A stretch of DNA of 17,579 bases from JBGSWL01 sp041752455 (GTDB lineage Bacteria; Pseudomonadota; Alphaproteobacteria; Rhizobiales; Rhizobiaceae): assembly GCA_041752455.1 (NCBI GenBank), contig JBGSWL010000040.1:1-17579 (forward strand), written 5' to 3'. The notes under the pieces are model-generated. The model did not search any database. It worked only from the letters and a program-made list of their open reading frames with translations, and was not told where the DNA came from. Positions 1 to 6,888 of this stretch are shown in pieces. Position 1 is the first letter of the stretch, and each line of letters starts with the position of its first letter. Both the position numbers and the translations under genes were made by a program.

Positions 1-760
1 AGCCGTCACGGACGACGCGCGCGGTCTTCGGCTGCAGGCCGACAAGACGGCGGATCGCGTCGGACGTGTGGCCCTTGGCGCGCGCCTCCATGTAGCGGCC
101 CGCCAGGATGAGCGTCACGATCACCGCCGCCGCTTCATAGTAGACATTGACCGTGCCCGGCGGCAGCAGTCCGGGCAGGAAGGTGGCCACCACCGAATAG
201 CCCCATGCGGCCGTCGTGCCGACTGCAACAAGGCTGTTCATGTCCGGCGCGCCATGCATCAGCGCGGGCACGCCCTTGCGGAAGAACCGCAGGCCCGGAC
301 CGAAAAGCACTGCGCTGGTCAGCACGAACTGCAGGATCCAGCTCGCCTCGCGCCCGATGGTGGCCATGATGAAATGATGGAAGGCGGGGATCAGATGCCC
401 GCCCATTTCCAGAATGAAGACCGGCAGTGCCAGCGCTGCCGAAATCGCCAGATCCCGCTGCAGCAATGACATCTCGGTCGCTTTGCGCTCGGCCGTGGCT
501 TCCGCGTCAGCACCGGCTGGTTCCGGCAGCCGCGCATCGAAACCGGCGTTCTCGATGGCCGCAACGACGAGGGCCATATCGAATGCGCCGGTGATTTCAG
601 CCTTTTCGGTGGCCAGATTGACGCTGGCCTCAGTCACGCCCGGCACGGCGCGCAGCGCCCGTTCCACCCGTCCGGTGCAGGAGGCGCAGGTCATACCGTC
701 CACGCCCAGCGAAAGCCGGGTGGTTTCAGTCAAGGCGTTTGTCGGCAGCGGTGCATTCAC
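1..760 (-). CDS. copA: Copper-translocating P-type ATPase CopA, N-terminal part (runs off the window)
   Basis: This is a P1B-type ATPase exporting Cu(I) across the inner membrane. Only about 253 residues are present and the catalytic DKTG region lies beyond position 1. Reading from a GTG at 760, a heavy-metal-associated domain spans about residues 15-83 with the metal motif GMTCASC (Cys25, Cys28). It is followed by hydrophobic segments (about residues 103-125, 132-155, 167-190, 200-220) and the start of the actuator region, ending at LVGLQPKTARVVRDG, which is very typical of CopA. The start is uncertain: a weak AGAAGG lies about 15 bases upstream of the GTG, and in-frame TTG codons exist at 790 and further upstream, but there is no ATG. 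Family assignment is firm. Copper rather than another soft metal is inferred from the HMA motif and the CopZ neighbour. Confidence 0.9.
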   Translation of the reverse strand, partial: MNAPLPTNALTETTRLSLGVDGMTCASCTGRVERALRAVPGVTEASVNLATEKAEITGAFDMALVVAAIENAGFDARLPEPAGADAEATAERKATEMSLLQRDLAISAALALPVFILEMGGHLIPAFHHFIMATIGREASWILQFVLTSAVLFGPGLRFFRKGVPALMHGAPDMNSLVAVGTTAAWGYSVVATFLPGLLPPGTVNVYYEAAAVIVTLILAGRYMEARAKGHTSDAIRRLVGLQPKTARVVRDG

Positions 761-842
761 GATTGCATTCCAGCCTTCTTGTTGGTCCAAGATGGGTGTC
801 TTACCTTCCAATATGGGCCGTACGACGATGCAAGGAAACAAC
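761..842. promoter_or_regulatory. Divergent copA/copZ promoter region with a CueR-like half-site
   Basis: These 82 bases separate divergent copA and the copZ-like gene. ACCTTCC at 803-809 equals one half of the usual CueR operator (ACCTTCC, 7 bases, GGAAGGT), but the partner half at the correct spacing is not recognisable. A TTGGAC...TGCAAT pair with 17-base spacing can be read toward copA, but it would leave the GTG start essentially leaderless. Regulation by a MerR-family copper sensor is therefore only suggested. Confidence 0.25.
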
Positions 843-1031
843 ATGCAACTTCATATCGAGAACATGACCTGCGGCGGCTGCGTGCGCGGCGTGACCAAGG
901 CGATCCAGAATGTCGATCCGCAGGCCGCCATCAAGGCTGATCTGGAAAGAAAGGACGTAGAGGTCGAAACGACCGCCCCGCGCGAACGCCTCGTCGAAGC
1001 GCTAGCAACGGCAGGTTTTGACGCGGCCTGA
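843..1031 (+). CDS. copZ: CopZ-like heavy-metal-associated domain protein
   Basis: A 62-residue single-domain protein that would carry Cu(I) in the cytoplasm and hand it to CopA. The motif NMTCGGC (Cys10, Cys13) is the HMA metal site, and the rest fits the ferredoxin-like fold length of CopZ and Atx1 proteins. The ATG at 843 was chosen because AAGGA lies 6 bases upstream. An in-frame ATG at 828 lacks a ribosome site and sits in the promoter region. The gene is divergent from copA, so the pair probably shares a copper-responsive control region. A hairpin directly after the stop codon probably ends the transcript. The metal is inferred from family and context. Confidence 0.85.
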   Translation: MQLHIENMTCGGCVRGVTKAIQNVDPQAAIKADLERKDVEVETTAPRERLVEALATAGFDAA

Positions 1032-1032
1032 A

Positions 1033-1075
1033 GCAACTCCAGCAAAAGTTTAAACGGTTTTGCGTCCGGAGTTGC
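1033..1075. terminator. Hairpin between converging copZ-like and MAPEG genes
   Basis: GCAACTCC (1033-1040) pairs with GGAGTTGC (1068-1075), and inside it GCAAAA (1042-1047) pairs with TTTTGC (1058-1063). The loop holds the palindrome GTTTAAAC. It lies between the stop codons of two convergent genes, so it could stop transcription from both sides. There is no clear T-tract after the outer stem, so this is a terminator-like structure, not a textbook one. Confidence 0.55.
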
Positions 1076-1092
1076 GATAACAGTGACACTGG

Positions 1093-1503
1093 TCAAGCGA
1101 CCAGTCGCCACAGACCGTGCACGATCAGGCCGACCGTCAGCGCGGCCTGTGCCAGAAACGCGATGCCGAACCCGATGATGCGGTTGCGGAACGGCGCATC
1201 AAGGCTGATGAAATAGCTGGCATGGATGGCCCGGCCGATCGTGAAAACGATGCCGAACACATGAACGGCGATGGTCGGCATGCCGATCAGGGTCGCCGCC
1301 AACAGCATGATCAGGAACATCGGCACGTTTTCGATGCCGTTGGCATGGCCGCGCATGACGCGCGCGAGCAGTTTGTTGCCGCCATCGCCGAGCAGGATTT
1401 TTTCCTTGCGGCGGATATCGCCGGTGACCTTTGTCAGCCACATCAGGACCGCCATGTTCAGCGCCGCGTAAAGACCGGCTGCGGCAAGCGCTGTCTCGTT
1501 CAT
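1093..1503 (-). CDS. MAPEG family integral membrane protein
   Basis: A 136-residue membrane protein of the MAPEG family (membrane-associated proteins in eicosanoid and glutathione metabolism). About four hydrophobic helices are visible (about residues 3-23, 54-75, 77-95, 108-133). The segment RVMRGHANGIENVPMFL is characteristic of the family. Bacterial members are mostly of unknown substrate; some have glutathione transferase or peroxidase activity. The ATG at 1503 has AGGAGAG about 6 bases upstream, so longer in-frame starts up to 1593 are not needed. The gene diverges from bacA across 157 bases. No functional link to its neighbours can be shown. Confidence 0.85.
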   Translation of the reverse strand: MNETALAAAGLYAALNMAVLMWLTKVTGDIRRKEKILLGDGGNKLLARVMRGHANGIENVPMFLIMLLAATLIGMPTIAVHVFGIVFTIGRAIHASYFISLDAPFRNRIIGFGIAFLAQAALTVGLIVHGLWRLVA

Positions 1504-1564
1504 AAGGTCTCTCCTGTTGCGGGCGCGCCGATCCTCATGATCATCTGGTGCTCGCCCGATTGTG

Positions 1565-1593
1565 TTGACGGACAGGGACTCCGGCCCTGTCAT
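1565..1593 (+). promoter_or_regulatory. Candidate bacA promoter with an inverted repeat filling the spacer
   Basis: TTGACG (1565-1570) and TGTCAT (1588-1593) lie 17 bases apart and read toward bacA. The perfect 7-base inverted repeat GACAGGG (1571-1577) / CCCTGTC (1585-1591) occupies the spacer and touches the -10 element. Such a placement fits a repressor or activator operator. Because an ATTTTTC follows, the same bases could also fold as a short terminator-like hairpin in RNA reading rightward. Which use is real cannot be decided from sequence. Confidence 0.4.
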
Positions 1594-1610
1594 TTTTCAT
1601 TCCGTGGCTT

Positions 1611-1626
1611 ACAACTGTGACAACTG
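1611..1626. repeat. Direct repeat of ACAACTG upstream of bacA
   Basis: ACAACTG occurs at 1611-1617 and again at 1620-1626, a 9-base period, ending 34 bases before the bacA start codon. It lies in the probable bacA leader downstream of the candidate promoter. It could be a protein-binding site or chance; no family is assigned. Confidence 0.3.
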
Positions 1627-1660
1627 ATTTGCAAAACCAGACCCGGGAAGGGCCGCCGCC

Positions 1661-2956
1661 GTGTTCAGATCGTTTTTTCCGCAGCCGAAGCTGTTTTTCC
1701 TGAGCTTTCTCGCCTGGAGCGCCGTCTGTATCGCCGTCTGGTATGCCGGCGGCAGCACCTGGGGCAACGCGCTTTTCGGCGCAACGCCGGAAGGCGCCGA
1801 ACAGGTGATCGGACTTGGCCATTTTGTCACGCCGGAATTCCTCTGGTTCTACCTCTACTACATCGGCGCAACGGCGATCTTCTCTGCCTTCTGGTTCCGC
1901 TACAGCCCGCATCCGTGGCAGTGGTGGTCGATCCCCGGCACGTCGCTGATCCTTCTGGTCACAAATATCGGCGTCGAGGTTTCGGTGGCGATCAACAACT
2001 GGCGCCGGCCGTTCTTCGACGGCGTGCAGTCGGCCCTCGGGGAAAATTCGACGGTAACACAGGCGCAACTTTTCGACCTCATCGTGATCTTTGCGCAGAT
2101 CGCTTTCATGGCGATCTTCCTGTTTGTGGCCCAGCGCTTCTTCGTCTCGCACTGGATCTTCCGCTGGCGCACGGCGATGAACAACTACTACGTCGCCCGC
2201 TGGAAGCAGGTGCGCCACATCGAAGGCGCCTCGCAGCGCGTCCAGGAAGACACGATGCGCTTTGCCGGTGTGATGGAAGGTCTTGGCGTTTCGGCAGTCG
2301 ATGCGGTCATGACGCTGATCGCCTTCCTGCCGGTGCTTTGGGGCCTTTCGCAGTATGTGACCGAACTGCCGATCGTCGGGAACATCCCGGCGCCGCTTTT
2401 CACCGCCGCGCTCGTCTGGTCGGTGTTCGGAACGGGGCTGCTTGCGATCGTCGGCATCAAGCTGCCGGGGTTGGAGTTCAAGAACCAGCGCGTCGAGGCG
2501 GCCTACCGCAAGGAACTTGTCTACGGCGAGGATCGCGAAGAGCGCGCCCAGCCGATGACCGTGCGCGAACTGTTCGATGACGTGCGCCGCAATTATTTCC
2601 GGCTGTATTTCCACTACATGTATTTCAACGTCGCCCGCTCGCTGTACCTGCAGGCCGACAACATCTTCGTCTACATCCTGCTGATCCCGACGATTGTCGC
2701 CGGTGCCGCCGTCGGCTTTACCTTCGGCATCCTGCAGCAGGTCCTGACGGCGTTCGGACAAGTGTCCTCGTCGTTCCAGTATCTCGTCAATTCATGGACG
2801 ACGGTTGTCGAACTGCTGTCGATCTACAAGCGCCTGCAGTCCTTCGAGAGCGCCATCGTGGGCGAGGACCTGCCGGACATCGACAAGGAATGGCTGGAGT
2901 TGCATGCCGGAGAACAAAACCCCGGCCAACCGCAAACCGTGGGATCAGGCCTCTGA
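1661..2956 (+). CDS. bacA: BacA/SbmA-family peptide transporter
   Basis: A 431-residue inner-membrane protein of the SbmA/BacA family. These proton-driven importers take up antimicrobial peptides (in rhizobia, nodule cysteine-rich peptides), and BacA proteins also affect very-long-chain fatty-acid modification of lipid A. The N-terminus FRSFFPQPKLFFLSF closely matches rhizobial BacA. Hydrophobic segments lie at about residues 9-30, 60-80, 92-112, 141-162, 213-235, 245-268 and 335-365. The motif NNWRRPFFDG (about 112-121) and the segment RYKEL-like FKNQRVEAAYRKELVY are family hallmarks. There is no ATP-binding domain, as expected for SbmA/BacA and unlike the related ABCD-type BacA proteins. 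Translation starts at a GTG preceded by GGAAGGG. The 3' end overlaps the convergent bmt gene by 12 bases. Confidence 0.92.
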   Translation: MFRSFFPQPKLFFLSFLAWSAVCIAVWYAGGSTWGNALFGATPEGAEQVIGLGHFVTPEFLWFYLYYIGATAIFSAFWFRYSPHPWQWWSIPGTSLILLVTNIGVEVSVAINNWRRPFFDGVQSALGENSTVTQAQLFDLIVIFAQIAFMAIFLFVAQRFFVSHWIFRWRTAMNNYYVARWKQVRHIEGASQRVQEDTMRFAGVMEGLGVSAVDAVMTLIAFLPVLWGLSQYVTELPIVGNIPAPLFTAALVWSVFGTGLLAIVGIKLPGLEFKNQRVEAAYRKELVYGEDREERAQPMTVRELFDDVRRNYFRLYFHYMYFNVARSLYLQADNIFVYILLIPTIVAGAAVGFTFGILQQVLTAFGQVSSSFQYLVNSWTTVVELLSIYKRLQSFESAIVGEDLPDIDKEWLELHAGEQNPGQPQTVGSGL

Positions 2957-3979
2957 GGCGGTTTCGCCCGGCCTGCGGCGGCCACCCCGGCGCTCGCGCA
3001 CCGGCTGGTCGCTGCCATCACCCGCTGCGCGGTTGACCAGCGGCCCGATGCGCTCGACGATCGTTTCCACGGTCGGCACATCGCCCTTGACGTGGGTGTC
3101 GAGCGCGTGGCGCATCGCGGCCAGATGGTCGCACGACGTGCCGCAGCAACCGCCGATGATCGTAGCGCCCGCGTCGACCGCAAGGCGCACATAATCGGCC
3201 ATCAGGTCGGGCGTGCCCGAATAGACGATAACCTCGCCCTTGAATTGCGGAATGCCGCAATTGCCCTTGACGATGATCGCGGCATCGGGCGCTCCGGCGC
3301 GCATGTCGAGCAGCGAGGACAGGATGTCGGAGGCACCGACGCCGCAATTGGCACCGACCGCGACCGGCGCGACCGGTTCGCCGGCAAATACATTGCCGAT
3401 CTCGCGCGGGTGAAGACCCATCATGGATTTGCCCGCCGTGTCGAACGAGGCGGTGCAGGTATAGGGCATGTCCTCGGCGATGGCCGCATCGGCCGCTGCG
3501 CGCATTTCTTCCGGCGCGCTCATCGTCTCGATCCAGACGACATCGACGCCGCCGGCTTTCAGCCCCGCGATCTGCTCGCGGAACGAGGTGACGGCTTCGT
3601 CAAACGTCAGCGCGCCGAGCGGAACCAACAATTCGCCGGTCGGGCCAACAGAACCGGCGACGATCACCTTGCGCCCGGCCTTGTCGGCGACAGTGCGGGC
3701 AATTTCGGCCGCAGCCTTGTTGAGTTCGTGCACGCGGTCCTGCGCATGGTGCAGCTTCAGCCGCTGGCGCGTACCGCCGAAGGAGTTGGTGAGGATGATG
3801 TCGGCACCGGCATCGACGAAATCCTGATGCAGCTTGGTGATCTTCTCCGGTGATGCCGTGTTCCACAACTCCGGCGCCTCACCGGCTTCAAGGCCCATGG
3901 CAAAGAGATTGGTGCCGGTCGCGCCATCGGCGAGGAGAACGCCCTTTTTGGCAATGAGGTCGGCGAGCGGATTGGTCAT
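2945..3979 (-). CDS. bmt: Betaine-homocysteine S-methyltransferase
   Basis: A cytoplasmic zinc enzyme moving a methyl group from glycine betaine to homocysteine, giving dimethylglycine and methionine. The 344 residues show the homocysteine-methyltransferase barrel: DGATGTN (residues 18-24), LTNSFGGT (63-70), a GSVGPTG motif (109-115), and the zinc cysteines in GANCG (Cys212) and GGCCGT (Cys278, Cys279). The sequence resembles rhizobial Bmt throughout. The last 40 or so residues form a charged Arg/Gly tail of no obvious function. The gene follows btaB on the same strand after 75 bases, and its leader carries its own palindromic site, so it may be transcribed both with btaB and alone. A related vitamin-B12-independent methyl donor such as S-methylmethionine cannot be excluded, but betaine is the best-supported donor. 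Confidence 0.88.
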   Translation of the reverse strand: MTNPLADLIAKKGVLLADGATGTNLFAMGLEAGEAPELWNTASPEKITKLHQDFVDAGADIILTNSFGGTRQRLKLHHAQDRVHELNKAAAEIARTVADKAGRKVIVAGSVGPTGELLVPLGALTFDEAVTSFREQIAGLKAGGVDVVWIETMSAPEEMRAAADAAIAEDMPYTCTASFDTAGKSMMGLHPREIGNVFAGEPVAPVAVGANCGVGASDILSSLLDMRAGAPDAAIIVKGNCGIPQFKGEVIVYSGTPDLMADYVRLAVDAGATIIGGCCGTSCDHLAAMRHALDTHVKGDVPTVETIVERIGPLVNRAAGDGSDQPVRERRGGRRRPGETASEA

Positions 3980-4010
3980 GGCGGTTTCCTCGGGAACAGT
4001 CGCATAACGA

Positions 4011-4039
4011 CATAAGGAAACCTTTATATGATTGCAATC
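4011..4039 (-). promoter_or_regulatory. Palindromic operator-like region and -10 element upstream of bmt
   Basis: The stretch CATAAGGAAACCTTTATATG (4011-4030) is an imperfect palindrome with an AAGG/CCTT core. It is followed by the perfect 10-base palindrome GATTGCAATC (4030-4039). On the minus strand a TATAAA-like -10 lies inside the first element. AT-rich palindromes of the CATATAAAG...CTTTATATG type are, as I recall, operators of ArsR-family SAM/SAH-responsive regulators of methionine genes in alphaproteobacteria. Assignment to such a regulator is inference from resemblance only. Confidence 0.45.
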
Positions 4040-4054
4040 GCAAACACGTGCCAG

Positions 4055-4720
4055 TCAGACGACGTTGACCGGTCCGATCACGCCATAATGGGCATAGTCA
4101 CGGTAGAGCCGTTCGAAGCGGAGCGGACGCTGCGTTGCGCCCGATAGCGTCGTCAGCACCTGCTCCATCTCGGCGCGCGGCTCCACATGGAATTTTGCCA
4201 GCCAGGCATGCAGCCCGCTGCGAAACCAGCCGGGAAGGGCCGCCTGCTGGCCAAAGTCCACCACATGCAGCGAACCTGACGGCGCCAGATGGCGCATCGC
4301 CTCCTGCGCCGCCAGTTCCCATGGCGGGATCATCGACAGGGCATAGGAGATGAAGATGCGGTCGAAGCGTTCGACGCCGAACATCGCCTGCGGGTCGAAA
4401 CCGGTGGCATCGCCCTGCGCCAATGTCACCCGGCTGGATAGCCCGGCTTTGTCCACATTGGTCCGTGCGGTTTTCAGCATCTCTTCGGAAATGTCGAAGC
4501 CGAAAAAGCGCGCCTCCGGGTAACGCTCCGCAGCCAGGATGATGTTGCGACCGGTCCCGCAGGCAACTTCCAGAACGCTCGAGCCCGCCTTCGCATCCAA
4601 ATTCTCGATCAGCCGGTCACGGCCAAGCAGGTAGTACTTGCGTGTCAGGTCGTAGACGTGGCGCTGGTTGCGGTAGACCGCATCCATCAGCCGCGAATGG
4701 TTCTGGTTCACCGCGTTCAT
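4055..4720 (-). CDS. btaB: Diacylglyceryl-homoserine N-methyltransferase BtaB
   Basis: A SAM-dependent methyltransferase of 221 residues that adds three methyl groups to diacylglyceryl-homoserine, giving the betaine lipid DGTS. The class I SAM fold is clear: motif I VLEVACGTGRN (residues 49-59), an acidic residue in FGFDISEEML ending strand 2, and GDATGFD (motif II). The family-typical segments YDLTRKYYLLGRD near the N-terminus and YALSMIPPWE in the middle match BtaB. The gene begins 3 bases after the btaA stop codon, which implies one transcript and linked translation. Each lipid made yields three S-adenosylhomocysteine molecules, and hence homocysteine, the substrate of the next gene (bmt). 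Confidence 0.92.
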   Translation of the reverse strand: MNAVNQNHSRLMDAVYRNQRHVYDLTRKYYLLGRDRLIENLDAKAGSSVLEVACGTGRNIILAAERYPEARFFGFDISEEMLKTARTNVDKAGLSSRVTLAQGDATGFDPQAMFGVERFDRIFISYALSMIPPWELAAQEAMRHLAPSGSLHVVDFGQQAALPGWFRSGLHAWLAKFHVEPRAEMEQVLTTLSGATQRPLRFERLYRDYAHYGVIGPVNVV

Positions 4721-4723
4721 CGT

Positions 4724-5965
4724 TCAGGCACCCAGCGTATAGAGGTGGAAGCCGCCATAGATCGCCGAGCGGTCGTCGCGATGCCAACCCTTGGCGCGGT
4801 CCGCCGCATAGGTCCAGCGCGACAGGACAGCATCTGTGACCCGTCCCGGCAGGATCGTTTCGATCCCCGCAGTGCGGTAGATCACACGGGCGCCCGGCCG
4901 CGCGGTGCGGGTGATCTCGCGCCACAGGTCATTCAATTGCTGGTCGTTCATCCAGTCCTGCGCATCCAGCAGCACGTAGCAATCGCGCGAGGCATCGGGG
5001 CAACTGGCGAGGAAATCGGTCACCGTGCGGTTCCGGATCGACGCGCGCGACGCGTTCGCCTTGACGGTCTCGTAGGCTTCTCGCGTCAGGTAGGGCGGCA
5101 GCGGGCCATTGCCGGAAGGATCATATCCCCGGTTGAAAGCAGCCCAGGCAAAGTAGTTGTCAGCCAAGGCATGGTCGCACATCAGCGCCCGCGTGCGCTC
5201 GACCAGCACCGCATGGATGTCGCCATCGGCAGCGCCCGCCAGCGCCTCGTACTGCTGTGGCGGAATGCCAAGGCCGAACAGCGACGCGCGGTTGGACGCC
5301 AGAAACTTCACCACTCGGCTGTTCAGCGCCGGCAGCATCTTCTCGTCGAAGAACCGCCGCTGCGCTGCCATGTCCGGTGAGGCCATGAACTGCCGGAAGT
5401 CAACGCCATTCCATTGCGCGATGCGGTGTGCCCAGCCGATGAACTGGCCGAGCGCGCCGAACTTGTAGAAGCCGTCAGCAAACATCGTGATCCGCCGCTT
5501 GCCGAACGGACGGCGCGGAGCCTCCCAGAACGCACGGGTGTCGGCATCCAGATGCGGCGCGATGAAGCGATCGTACCGGGCTTCATTGCCGGGATCATTG
5601 GCACGGCCGAAGAACGCAAAGAAGTCGTCCCAGGTCGGCAGATGCGCCGCGGCTGCATATTTAAGCCGGTTCAGCGCCACATGCGCCGGCGACAAATCAA
5701 CCGCCTCGACGCTTGCTGGACCTGCCGTCAGATAGCTCATGACATTGCAACCGCCCGAGGCGATGGCGACGATCCGGTCGTTTTCACCGATCGCGAGCGC
5801 TTCCATGTCGACGATCGGGTCTTCCCAGATCTGCGCATAGACAAGACCGGTGAAGGTATGCGCGAACATCCGCTCGAGAAGACCGGTGACCGAAAAGGCA
5901 CTGTTTTGATGGACGGCGTCGCCGAGTTGGCGGCGGACAGTCGGATTGGCTGATGGCGAGCCCAT
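4724..5965 (-). CDS. btaA: S-adenosylmethionine:diacylglycerol 3-amino-3-carboxypropyltransferase BtaA
   Basis: The first enzyme of betaine-lipid synthesis: it transfers the aminocarboxypropyl group of SAM to diacylglycerol, forming diacylglyceryl-homoserine and methylthioadenosine. The protein has 413 residues, as usual for bacterial BtaA (DUF3419 family). Recognisable elements are VYAQIWEDP (residues 42-50), the SAM loop ASGGCNVMSYL (69-79), VDLSPAH (89-95), and a C-terminal part with LLDAQDWM and RTAG. The ATG at 5965 gives the normal N-terminus and has AGAGGA about 10 bases upstream; the open frame extends further to 6079 without a better start. It lies 55 bases after the plcP-like gene and 3 bases before btaB, so the three probably form one operon. 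Confidence 0.93.
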   Translation of the reverse strand: MGSPSANPTVRRQLGDAVHQNSAFSVTGLLERMFAHTFTGLVYAQIWEDPIVDMEALAIGENDRIVAIASGGCNVMSYLTAGPASVEAVDLSPAHVALNRLKYAAAAHLPTWDDFFAFFGRANDPGNEARYDRFIAPHLDADTRAFWEAPRRPFGKRRITMFADGFYKFGALGQFIGWAHRIAQWNGVDFRQFMASPDMAAQRRFFDEKMLPALNSRVVKFLASNRASLFGLGIPPQQYEALAGAADGDIHAVLVERTRALMCDHALADNYFAWAAFNRGYDPSGNGPLPPYLTREAYETVKANASRASIRNRTVTDFLASCPDASRDCYVLLDAQDWMNDQQLNDLWREITRTARPGARVIYRTAGIETILPGRVTDAVLSRWTYAADRAKGWHRDDRSAIYGGFHLYTLGA

Positions 5966-6020
5966 GACTTTGTTGTCCTCTTCTTGTTTCACGGAGCGTA
6001 GTTGGCGCAATGGCAGCCGT

Positions 6021-6866
6021 TCAAGCCGCTGTCTTGCGCGTCTGGACCAGACTGCGCCTCGACGGGGCAACGGCGGCAAGTTTGTCGCTGTGGCGTTGGC
6101 GCGAAATGGCCGCCCAGTCGATCAGGTGCAATTTGCCATCATGATCTTCGACGATGGCCGTGCAGCTTTCCACCCAGTCACCGGTGTTGACATAGGTAAA
6201 GCCATCCATCCGGTTGATCGCGGCGTGGTGGATGTGGCCACAGATGACGCCGTCCACCTCGTACTTCTTGGCCTCCGCCGAAAGCGTGTCCTCGAATGCG
6301 CCGATGAAGCTGACGGCCTGCTTGACCTTCAGTTTCAGCCATTTCGACAACGACCAGTACTGGCCGCCCCAAAGCCGCTTGATCCGGTTGAACCAGCCGT
6401 TCAGCCACAACACGGTCACATAGGCCCAGTCGCCCACATGGGCGAGCCATTTGGCGTTCATCACCACCATGTCGTACTGGTCGCCGTGGATCACCAGATA
6501 GCGGTTGCCATCGGCCGCGGTATGGATGTCGTGCGCCTTGACCTCGATCCCGCCGAAATGCGAGCCGAGATAGGTGCGCATCACTTCGTCGTGGTTGCCC
6601 GGCACATAGATGATTTCGGCGCCCTTGCGCGCCTGGCGCAGCAGCTTCTGGACCACGTCATTGTGGGATTGCGGCCAGTACCAGCCCTTTTTCAGGCGCC
6701 AACCGTCGAAAATGTCGCCTATGAGGTAAATGCGGTCCGCTTCGTGCTCGCGCAGGAAGTCCACCAGCATCTCGGCCTGGCAGCCCCGCGTCCCCAGATG
6801 AATGTCCGAAAGGAACAGGGTGCGGAAATGGCTGGGTTCGGTCATCACGGCATGTCCGGCTTGCAT
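6021..6866 (-). CDS. plcP: PlcP-type metallophosphoesterase (phospholipase C, LpxH-like fold)
   Basis: A calcineurin-like phosphoesterase of 281 residues. All metal motifs are present: SDIH (residues 20-23), GDIFD (50-54), GNHDE (90-94), HGD (127-129) and GHIHH (210-214). Automatic annotation would often call this UDP-2,3-diacylglucosamine pyrophosphatase. The better reading is PlcP, the phosphate-starvation phospholipase C known from Sinorhizobium, which cleaves phosphatidylcholine and similar lipids to diacylglycerol. Two facts favour it: the gene heads an operon with btaA and btaB, which need diacylglycerol, and a PHO-box-like site lies just upstream. The start may be the ATG at 6866 (immediately preceded by an in-frame stop) or the ATG at 6845; neither has a clear ribosome site. 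The conserved core begins after the second ATG. Confidence 0.8.
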   Translation of the reverse strand: MQAGHAVMTEPSHFRTLFLSDIHLGTRGCQAEMLVDFLREHEADRIYLIGDIFDGWRLKKGWYWPQSHNDVVQKLLRQARKGAEIIYVPGNHDEVMRTYLGSHFGGIEVKAHDIHTAADGNRYLVIHGDQYDMVVMNAKWLAHVGDWAYVTVLWLNGWFNRIKRLWGGQYWSLSKWLKLKVKQAVSFIGAFEDTLSAEAKKYEVDGVICGHIHHAAINRMDGFTYVNTGDWVESCTAIVEDHDGKLHLIDWAAISRQRHSDKLAAVAPSRRSLVQTRKTAA

Positions 6867-6888
6867 TTATGCTCAAGACCAGACTCGC

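Noticed and set aside
803..831. Complete CueR operator between copA and copZ
   Set aside because: Only one ACCTTCC half is present; at the correct 7-base spacing the other half does not match.
1541..2761. Open frame of 406 codons on the minus strand opposite bacA
   Set aside because: The product is a charged low-complexity sequence with no motif; it is the complement of a clear BacA coding region.
6021..6866. Annotation as UDP-2,3-diacylglucosamine pyrophosphatase (LpxH)
   Set aside because: Motifs cannot separate LpxH from PlcP, but the operon with btaA and btaB and the PHO-box-like site favour the phospholipase. Many alphaproteobacteria use LpxI for the lipid A step.
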